A program made the position numbers and the translations under genes. 64,000 nucleotides of DNA from G963675935 sp963823895 (lineage in GTDB: Bacteria; Planctomycetota; Planctomycetia; Pirellulales; Thermoguttaceae), in contig CAWGNG010000028.1 in NCBI GenBank assembly GCA_963823895.1, positions 310,001 to 374,000 of the forward strand, given 5' to 3'. Within the stretch, counting starts at the first letter, position 1; every line of letters starts with the position of its first letter. The notes beneath the pieces were generated by a model. That model was given only the letters and a program-made list of their open reading frames with translations, made no database searches and was not told where the DNA came from. This document shows positions 29,588 through 36,894 of the stretch, piece after piece.

Positions 29588-30715
29588 TCACGGATTCCAA
29601 TCCAGACCCGGGAGCTTCCTTCGTAACGTGGCCTTGGCGCGGAACGACCGGGTGTAGAGTGTCGCGGCGCAGATGCCAAGCTGCCTTGCAACTTCGGCCA
29701 GATTGAGTTGGTCCCAGTATTCCCAAACCAGAACCTGCCGGTGATCGGGTGGCAGGTCTAACATTGCGTGCCGGACCATTTCCGCTTCTTCTTTCCGGCT
29801 CGCATCACGCACCGGATTACACCTGTTGTCTTCCGGCTCGAATCCAAGAGCGGTCTGACGCCGGTCGTGCTCGAAAATGTTTCGGCGGAGGTCGAGACAT
29901 AGGAACTTAAGTTTAGCGAACCCGAATGGGTAGAACGGTCTGTCCGCAACGTACTGATCGAACCCGCCGCCTTTTCGCCGCATAAATCCCCACCACCTCT
30001 CTGCGGCGTCGCACCCTGCATGCCACGCATTCGGAATCCCGCCGTTTGCCAGCAGTCTTTGGGCGGTGGCCTGGACTAAATCAACAACCTCCCTCATCGC
30101 CCGGTCGAATTCTAGGGAATCCGCCTCCCCGGTTCGCAACGCCGCAATCACCACCTGGAACGCTCGCTCGAAGTCCTGCCAGGGGTGCGATTTCACGTTG
30201 TCGAATCGATACGGACATTGGGCAAACTCTCCGTCCGCCCCGAGTTGTTCCAGCACGGCGGTGCCGACGTTCGCCACGCCCCGCATGTTCAGCACAACGT
30301 AGATGCTATCAGTCAGTTTGACGCCAACTGTGCTGAACGGCGAGCCGATCGGCCCCATCGAGAAGGGAATCACGTACATCGTTCGCCCCCTCATCGAGCC
30401 GGCGACCATCTCTCCCGCCCTGCGGTAGTCGTCCCCGGGTGACATCCGGTTGTTCGCAGGCCAGGTGTCATCTTGCGGCGTGGTGCAGATGAAGGTGAGA
30501 TCCTCGGTTCGGGCGACGTCGTCGGCGACCCCTCGGTGGCCGAGGCACCCGGGCAGATTCTCCTGATCCGGGAGTTGCACTTCGCCCGCCGCCACGGCCT
30601 CTTGGGTCAGACGTTCTTTTTCTTCTTCCGACCCGTCGATCCAGACAATCTGGTCCGGCCCGCACAGGCGAGCCATTTCCTCAACCCATTCCTGCAATTT
30701 GCCATGCTGATTCAC
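29588..30715 (-). CDS. ORF joining GTP-PEP carboxykinase N-terminus to a sigma-factor-like C-terminus
   Basis: 375 codons from a GTG at 30,715. Residues 1-165 match the N-terminal domain of GTP-dependent PEP carboxykinase: WVEEMARLCGPDQIVW, DLTFICTTP, MRGRTMYVIPFSMGPIGSP, LTDSIYVVLNMR. From about residue 168 the sequence switches to an ECF/sigma-70-like module: FGFAKLKFLCLDLRR (region 2) and LPPDHRQVLVWEYWD with GICAATLYTRSFRAKATLRR (region 4, helix-turn-helix). The carboxykinase active site is absent. The sigma part could initiate alone (GTG near 30,195), in which case the fused reading frame is accidental. Further carboxykinase fragments lie upstream. Confidence 0.65.
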   Translation of the reverse strand: MNQHGKLQEWVEEMARLCGPDQIVWIDGSEEEKERLTQEAVAAGEVQLPDQENLPGCLGHRGVADDVARTEDLTFICTTPQDDTWPANNRMSPGDDYRRAGEMVAGSMRGRTMYVIPFSMGPIGSPFSTVGVKLTDSIYVVLNMRGVANVGTAVLEQLGADGEFAQCPYRFDNVKSHPWQDFERAFQVVIAALRTGEADSLEFDRAMREVVDLVQATAQRLLANGGIPNAWHAGCDAAERWWGFMRRKGGGFDQYVADRPFYPFGFAKLKFLCLDLRRNIFEHDRRQTALGFEPEDNRCNPVRDASRKEEAEMVRHAMLDLPPDHRQVLVWEYWDQLNLAEVARQLGICAATLYTRSFRAKATLRRKLPGLDWNP

Positions 30716-30874
30716 GTGCGTAACATAGCCTCCTGTCAGTGGTTTCTACGCGCGCTATTAAGCCAGCAGAAACATGGCTGCAATCCCTCAGTCTTTCAAG
30801 GCCCTCGCCAGGCAGTGCCTCTCCAGATTACCTCGATTGCCTAGCATTCGCGGCGATCACTGACGCGGTCGGTG

Positions 30875-31465
30875 GTCTATGCCTCCCGAAAATCGACGTA
30901 TGACCGCAGGCACAAGCGGAAAGCGGCGACGATGCAATCGTTGCGTCCGGGGCCGGGCCCTCGTCGCCCATGAGTAGCATGTGTTCGGCCAGCCAGCCCT
31001 CGCGCCTGCCCGGATAAGCAGGCTATGCGCACGGCGAGACACTTTTTGCCCAGAAGCACGTTTCCGCCGTAGCCCGAGCCGACGCTCCAGATGGAGTTGT
31101 CCTCGGTAGCGTGCAAATCCAGCCAGGGCCTCTCCCGACCATGAAAACATGCCGTCCTCTACCGCGCGGAACATTCCCGCTCATCCGCATCCATGCGATG
31201 TCGTCGCCGACGGTCCAAATGCGGTAGCCCTTGAGGTTAAGGCACATGAAATCGCCTGGGTTGATGGGGTATGCGTCCCATAAAGCGACGTATTACCGCA
31301 GGCACAAGGGAAAAGCGGCGACAATGCAATTGCTGCGCCCGGCCGGGGCTCTCGACGCCCATGATTAACATGTGCTCGACCAGCCAGCCGTCGCGCCGGC
31401 CGAAGCGACTGGCGATGCGCAGGGCGGAGCATTTCTTGCCTAACAACACATTGCCGACCGATTGG
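30875..31465 (-). pseudogene. pckG: Scrambled, partly duplicated GTP-PEP carboxykinase remnants
   Basis: In several frames of the minus strand, blocks of the carboxykinase core are readable: GYGGNVLLGKKCLAVRIA (about 31,080-31,010) and NVLLGKKCSALRIASRFGRR (about 31,455-31,395). Also readable are GWL.EHMLIMGVESP, a decayed P-loop FPCACGNTS (normally FPSACGKTN), and GYRIWTVGDDIAWM near 31,230-31,190. Two copies, about 190 bases each (30,893-31,080 and 31,285-31,465), are imperfect direct repeats. Frameshifts and order changes exclude a functional enzyme. These fragments lie upstream of the carboxykinase N-terminus at 30,715. Confidence 0.75.
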
Positions 31466-31711
31466 GGCAGCGTAACTACTAACAAATCGTTAAGACTTCT
31501 CTAACGCGAGTGCCCGTTTGTTGCCATATTGCAACAGAAAGGCCGAAAAGCTTTCGTTTCTATGCCCCCAGAGCCGTTACGACTTGCAAGCGGCGTTTCC
31601 ATAGATAATAAGTAACTCCAGGTAAATGCCCAAAGTGAAATTACTGTTTGCTTTGTGTAGCCTAGAGTAACCTACTAGTCACAGATTTTTAACTCTAAAG
31701 GGAACATAAGT

Positions 31712-33076
31712 ATGAAACAACTTCTTCTCGGTACGACCACTCTCATCGGTGCCGCTGGCCTCTTCGCAGGTGCTGCGCTTGCCGATACCCCGAAGGTAAC
31801 TGTCGGCGGCTACGCCAATTTCGAAGCTGCTTATCAGAACGACGACCTTAACGGCAAGAACGCCTCCGGCGTGTATTCTGCTCCGTATCAGGATCAGCGT
31901 CCGCAGGCTTTCCGCAGCGACACTCAGGTTGATTTCAAGATCGATGGCAAGAGTGAAGCCGGTCTGGGCTACGGCGGTGAAATCGACCTCCTGGCCGATA
32001 CCTCCCCAGATGTACAAGGACGTGGGTTTAACGCCGCTAAGACCTTCGTCTATACGGATGGCAACTGGGGCCGTTTTGAACTCGGTTCCAACGTCGGGGC
32101 CGATGGCACGCTGAAAGTAGATGCAGGCACCATCGCCCGCGCTACCGGTGGCATCGACGGCGACTGGAGCTATTTCGCCAACGCCAACGACCAGTTCCTG
32201 GCCATGTCTTCCCTGCCGCTTGCTTATGGTGCTACGAATTCTACCACCACCTACGACGGCATACCCATCAATGCTGGCTACATTGTCAACAACCTAGGCA
32301 ACCATACTGAGGAAAACATCAACAAGATCACATACTACACACCGCGCTGGCAGGGCTTGCAGGTTGGCGTCAGCTACTTGCCTGACCAGACTAACACGGG
32401 CCAGGGTGCTCTTGGCTTCAAAGGGCCAGATCGTCTAGACAATAATGCGGGCCTCGCGCAGAATATTTTCGCCGGTGGCATCAACTATGACAACAAGTGG
32501 GGTGAGTTTGGCCTCGGTGTTGCCGCTACGGGAGAATATGGCAACGCACAAAAGCCACTTACATCTGCCGGTGTTGCAACCGCCACTAACACTTACGAGG
32601 ACCTGAAGGCGTGGGAAGCTGGCGGCAAGCTCAGCTACATGGGCTTCAGCCTCGCCGGTTCTTATGGCGATTGGGGTAGGAGCCTAACCGAAAAGGCGTC
32701 AAATTCCAAGAAGAACTACTTCTGGGATCTCGGTGCTGCCTATGAGTACGGCCCATTTGGTGTCAGCCTGACCTACCTGAATAGTCAGGTCGATTGCGGC
32801 TACGGCGTCAACACGACAACTGGTGCTCAGGGAACTCCCAACGGCACTACCATTACCCGTGGCGCTGGCATCAACGGCAGTTGCCTGAACTCGGATGTAA
32901 ACGGCTCCAAGAACAAGTTTGACAGCATCTCAACCGGTGTTGATTACAAACTGGCTCCTGGCCTGACTCCGTATGCCGAAGTTACCTGGTACAACGAAAA
33001 AGTTGGAACCCAAGTTGCTGCCAACCCCGACAACAAGGGTTATGTAGCCATCATCGGCACCCAGTTGAACTTCTAA
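31712..33076 (+). CDS. Alphaproteobacterial-type outer-membrane porin
   Basis: 454 residues. The signal peptide ends at GAALA-DTPKV, followed by VTVGGYANFEAAYQ, the usual mature start of 16-strand porins. Alternating aromatic strands (YFANANDQFLAM, VGVSYLPDQ, GLGVAATGEYG, SLAGSYGDW, FGVSLTYLNSQ) and a C-terminal Phe (GTQLNF) required for barrel assembly are present. Forms a diffusion channel in a Gram-negative outer membrane. Such a protein does not fit the planctomycete genes at the left of the window. AAAGGGAAC precedes the ATG, and a strong terminator follows. Confidence 0.9.
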   Translation: MKQLLLGTTTLIGAAGLFAGAALADTPKVTVGGYANFEAAYQNDDLNGKNASGVYSAPYQDQRPQAFRSDTQVDFKIDGKSEAGLGYGGEIDLLADTSPDVQGRGFNAAKTFVYTDGNWGRFELGSNVGADGTLKVDAGTIARATGGIDGDWSYFANANDQFLAMSSLPLAYGATNSTTTYDGIPINAGYIVNNLGNHTEENINKITYYTPRWQGLQVGVSYLPDQTNTGQGALGFKGPDRLDNNAGLAQNIFAGGINYDNKWGEFGLGVAATGEYGNAQKPLTSAGVATATNTYEDLKAWEAGGKLSYMGFSLAGSYGDWGRSLTEKASNSKKNYFWDLGAAYEYGPFGVSLTYLNSQVDCGYGVNTTTGAQGTPNGTTITRGAGINGSCLNSDVNGSKNKFDSISTGVDYKLAPGLTPYAEVTWYNEKVGTQVAANPDNKGYVAIIGTQLNF

Positions 33077-33100
33077 GTTAAAGAATATCTATCTCTCTAA

Positions 33101-33130
33101 AGGGCGATGCAGTTGCATCGCCCTTTTCTT
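33101..33130 (+). terminator. Rho-independent terminator of the porin gene
   Basis: Arms AGGGCGATGCA (33,101-33,111) and TGCATCGCCCT (33,114-33,124) are perfect complements and are followed by TTTCTTTC. Confidence 0.93.
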
Positions 33131-33162
33131 TCACGCGCCGACCAACGAGTTACGTTGCCCCT

Positions 33163-34542
33163 ATGACGACCCGCCCTCACACCCCACAACTCGCGGAACG
33201 CATTCGCGATGCGCTTGCTCTCCTGCCTATTCCTTCTGAGCAGAGGGCCAGAGTCGTTTCGAAGCTGCTCAAGTACGCATCGTTCATCGACACTTGCGGC
33301 GGAAAGAGGCCACCTGGCAACTTCAGTGCGACCTCAACGGTCTTTGACTTTACGGGAAAACTCGATGAATTGGCCGGGCTTCTTGCGGACACCGGGCAAA
33401 CCCGTGACGATTGGCTTCGGGCGGCAATCCGTAATCCCTCACTGTTCATGCAATCCCCATCTACGGTAGCCGCGAACATTCTCGGCCTCGTTGCAGAATT
33501 CGCAGTCGAAGGAATTACACTGCAATTATACATGCGTGCCGCCATGAAACACCCGGCCGTGCTGTGCCAGTCTCCTACAACGGTAGGAACAAACATTAGA
33601 GGCGTAGTCAAGCGATTTACTGGCGAGGGCATGACCGTCAGAGCATACCTCCGAGCCGCCCTCAAGCAGCCGTCACTCTTTCACTATCCGCGTAGGGCCG
33701 TCGCGGCAAACATCGAAGGCACGGTCAAACGCTTTGCGTCTGAGGGTCTTACCCTACGCAGCTACGTGGCGTGCGCGCTCAAGCAGCCCTCGCTTTTTCA
33801 CCAATCCCCAAAAGGGATCGCGGCCAATGTCAAGGCCGTAGTAAAGCGATTCGCGGATACCGGGTTGAGCACGGCAGACTATGTAAGCGCCGCCACGAGG
33901 CATCCGTCTCTATTCTACCAATCGCCTGATACGATCGTGCGTAACATCCGCGGCCTCGTGGCAGAGTTCGCTGCTGAAGGAATCACGGTACGAGCTTATC
34001 TCGATGCGGCACTCAGGCAACCACCGCTCTTTTCTCTCGCTCCAGCCACCATTGTGGGGAACATTGTCGGCGTCGCCACACAGTTTTCCGCCGTGGGGAT
34101 GACGGTCGCGGAATACCTTGGAGCGGCGCTCAAACAACCACCGCTCTTCTATCAAAAGCCGGACACCGTAGCCAGACATATTAGGCTGATCCTCCAGATG
34201 TACGATGACGGGATTCTCGCCTTACCCAGACCACGGCGTGGCCGCAAAGAACCGTCACGTGCGGCGCATAACCACGCTGCGGTGGTCTCATTTCTTCTTG
34301 CCAACCCAGTAGTGCTCGCTAGAAATGACTCGAACCTCGCGCTGTGCCGCACGTGCGTAGAGTTAGGAGTTGTGCCGGCTGAAGAGTGTGTCCTGCTTAA
34401 GCTGCGCGGTCAGCTTGAAGAGCGGCTGCTAAAACATTTCGGGCACGACGACCCTACCTGCCCTGTGGGCGAGAATGCGAGCCCTGTGCTTCGCCAGTTG
34501 ATTTCCGATGGCTATATCAAGAGTGCTCGATTGGCCCTGTAA
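33163..34542 (+). CDS. Tandem 39-residue helical-repeat protein (mTERF-like pattern)
   Basis: 459 residues. At least seven consecutive repeats of about 39 residues begin P-S/P-L-F (about residues 95-365), for example PSLFHQSPKGIAANVKAVVK. Consensus: PxLFxxSPxTIxxNIxGxVxxFxxEGxTxxxYLxAAxxx. The Pro-Leu-Phe start, internal hydrophobic spacing and helix pairs resemble mTERF-type nucleic-acid-binding repeats, though period and detail differ. The C-terminal part contains PAEECVLLKLRGQLEERLL. Function unknown; binding of nucleic acid or protein along the solenoid is inference. Expressed after the porin terminator. Confidence 0.75.
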   Translation: MTTRPHTPQLAERIRDALALLPIPSEQRARVVSKLLKYASFIDTCGGKRPPGNFSATSTVFDFTGKLDELAGLLADTGQTRDDWLRAAIRNPSLFMQSPSTVAANILGLVAEFAVEGITLQLYMRAAMKHPAVLCQSPTTVGTNIRGVVKRFTGEGMTVRAYLRAALKQPSLFHYPRRAVAANIEGTVKRFASEGLTLRSYVACALKQPSLFHQSPKGIAANVKAVVKRFADTGLSTADYVSAATRHPSLFYQSPDTIVRNIRGLVAEFAAEGITVRAYLDAALRQPPLFSLAPATIVGNIVGVATQFSAVGMTVAEYLGAALKQPPLFYQKPDTVARHIRLILQMYDDGILALPRPRRGRKEPSRAAHNHAAVVSFLLANPVVLARNDSNLALCRTCVELGVVPAEECVLLKLRGQLEERLLKHFGHDDPTCPVGENASPVLRQLISDGYIKSARLAL

Positions 34543-34782
34543 CGGTATGCTGGGCGCATTGTCGGGCGAGTTGCCTTGAAGAAGCAGACCCTTTGCGGGC
34601 ATTCAGGCCAGGTGATCGACATTTCAGACGATAAAACAGTCGCTTACTGTAGTCGGACTAGGGTTGTCGGCCCGCGTATGTTTTGTTGCCATGTGTGATG
34701 TTTTTAGCACACTTTCTAGCACACTTGTTAACGCCAATCGTTATTCACCATACTTATCAATGTGTTGGCCATTAGGCCATCT
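34543..34782. other. Intergenic, no gene seen
   Basis: This stretch between the repeat-protein gene and the tRNA fragment contains no convincing ORF; a short frame from 34,664 has no support. A direct repeat of TTTCTAGCACACTT-like units (agcacactttctagcacactt) occurs near 34,706-34,727. Confidence 0.5.
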
Positions 34783-34829
34783 GCCTCATAACCTGAAGGC
34801 CGCAGGTTCAAATCCTGCCCCCGCAACCA
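34783..34829 (+). other. 3' half of an initiator tRNA (att-like fragment)
   Basis: From CTCATAA (anticodon loop, CAT) through CCTGAAGG, the T-arm GCAGGTTCAAATCCTGC, CCCCGCA and an encoded CCA, the sequence matches the 3' half of bacterial tRNA-fMet. The 5' half and acceptor partner are missing. Such truncated tRNAs mark attachment sites of integrases. The integrase gene begins 152 bases to the right. Confidence 0.85.
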
Positions 34830-34980
34830 ACCATGACGAGAGAAATCAATGAGTTAGCGAAAACGCGAAACCCAATCGAAGGCAAGAAACCGCTAACGCA
34901 CTTCTAACACACAGATTGCCATTAGACCGATTTGCTGCTATTTAGGAGCATCTTGTTCGCACAATAGCGTGAGGTGCCGC

Positions 34981-36274
34981 ATGACAAGCCATGAATTCCT
35001 CGGTGGAAAGATTCAACTCTACAGGCGCGGCAGAAGCAGCTATTGGCAGTGTTCAGCTTCGGTTGGTGGCAAGCAGCGGCGCGCTAGTACTAGGGAAACG
35101 AGTCTGGAATTGGCCAGGCACGTCGCCGAAGACTGGTATCTCACGTTGCGTGGGAAGGATCGGGCGGGCTTGCTGAAGACAGAAAGGAGCTTTGCCGAGG
35201 TAGCAAAGCAGTTCCTTAAGGAATACGAGATAATCACCGAAGGCCAACGCAGTCCCCGTTGGGTTGAAGGTCACGGCATCCGCCTTCGTGTCCACCTTCT
35301 TCCTTTTTTTGGCCCGTTAGGAGTTTCCAACGTAACCGCCGGCAAGGTACAAGAATATCGGATGCATCGAATGACATCCCGCGTGGACAAGGTGACCGGC
35401 AAACCCAAGCGACCTGCGCAGCACGCTTCACGATGAGATCGTCACCCTCAGACAGGTGTTGAAGACCGCAATCCGACATGGGTGGCTTACGCATTTACCG
35501 GACCTCTCGCCGCCCTACAGGACTCAGGGCAAGATTGTGCATCGCCCTTGGTTCAGTCCTGCCGAGTACAAGCAACTCTATAAAGCTACCCGCGAATATG
35601 CACAGAAGCCATTTCACGATCATTACAAATGGAACGCCGAGCAGGTTCACGATTACGTCCTTTTCATGGCAAATACCGGTCTCAGGCCGGATGAGGCGAA
35701 GAATCTGCAACACCGCAACGTGTCGATAGTCGTGGACGAAGCAACTGGTCAGAAGATTCTTGAGATTGAAGTGCGCGGGAAGCGTGGCATTGGTTACTGC
35801 AAGAGTATGCCCAGTGCCGTTCGGCCGTATAAGCGATTGCTTGCCCGCCCATTGCCGGGACTGCCCCAAGGAAAGCGAGCACGCCGTCGCAGAGGCGAAA
35901 CAGAAGACATTCCTATACTGGAAGAAGTCAAGTATCCGCAACCCACCGATCACGTTTTCCCTGGCAACCACGTCAGGTTATTCAATGGTGTGCTGAGACG
36001 CGCGAAGCTCAAAACGGACCGCGATGGCAATCGGCGTACTGCCTACAGTCTCCGGCATACCTATATTTGCATGCGACTGATGGAAGGCGCTGACATTTAC
36101 CAGATTGCCAAGAACTGCCGAACCAGTGTCGAGATGATCGAAAAGTTTTACGCCGCCCACATCAAGAACACGCTGGATGCGGCTGCGATTAACGTTCGTC
36201 GCCCCAAACCGGCATTACGCAAGAACAAGAAACACCAGCAGAGGAATCAAGCAAACGACGAAGATCAGATTTGA
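34981..36274 (+). pseudogene. int: Second tyrosine integrase, frameshifted
   Basis: The N-terminal half (34,981-35,436: arm-binding and core-binding domain) and the C-terminal half (STLHDEIVTLRQVLKTAI onward, ending 36,274) lie in different frames. They join if GC is restored in the GCGC run near 35,411. Catalytic parts are otherwise present: Arg in TGLRPDEAKN, YSLRHTY (Tyr in place of the usual His before LR) and the nucleophile in KFYAAH. Style resembles alphaproteobacterial phage integrases. Next to a tRNA-fMet fragment, its likely target. Confidence 0.8.
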
Positions 36275-36364
36275 GGGCTTTCTTCCAAAGGGGAACGCAG
36301 GTTTCCCACTTTCTTCAAGAGCCGTTCAGCGGCTCGCCTATCGGGGGCTTGGCCCCACTTGCAC

Positions 36365-36877
36365 TCACCGCACGAACTCTGGACCGTGCTTGCCCAGCCA
36401 TTCCTTGAGTTGGGAGTGGCTCTCGAATTCCGCCACCTCAATGCTGTCGATGGTCGGCCCCTTATCGCCTACCTGCCGGCTTTCCTCTTCACTCATCTCA
36501 CGGACCCAAAGCACGCGATGCCTTTGCAGGCCGGCATGAGTGAGATTGATAGAGCCTTCATTCAAAGGCCGGTCGAGATTGCTGCCCCGGATCAGAACGA
36601 GGTACACGATATCCCCGGAGAATTTCAGGAGCAGGCCCTGGGAGGGATTGTGCCGCCAGTTTCCCAGCCAGGAATAGGGAAACCAGATACTGTTGCCGTT
36701 CCGGAAACGAAACTCCACGGCGGCGGCCGAATCCCTGATTCCTCTCAAGTAGCCAAAGGCCCCGCACGACGCCTCGACTCCCTCGGCCTCCGCTTCTTTT
36801 TTCAGCAAAGACGCGGCGTGCTCGTCCAGATGGGAGGTTCGCCGCAATCGCTCCTGATGTTTGGTTCCATCGAGCAT
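36365..36877 (-). CDS. Element-associated hypothetical protein
   Basis: 170 residues, ATG preceded by GGAGG. N-terminus is charged helical (HLDEHAASLLKKEAEAEG). A central beta-rich region (AAVEFRFRNGNSIWFPYSWLGNW) resembles small nucleic-acid-associated beta folds, and the C-terminus contains EVAEFESHSQLKEWLGK. No family named. Immediately downstream of the relaxase on the same strand. Confidence 0.55.
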   Translation of the reverse strand: MLDGTKHQERLRRTSHLDEHAASLLKKEAEAEGVEASCGAFGYLRGIRDSAAAVEFRFRNGNSIWFPYSWLGNWRHNPSQGLLLKFSGDIVYLVLIRGSNLDRPLNEGSINLTHAGLQRHRVLWVREMSEEESRQVGDKGPTIDSIEVAEFESHSQLKEWLGKHGPEFVR

Positions 36878-36894
36878 GGTCCATTCCTCCTTCC

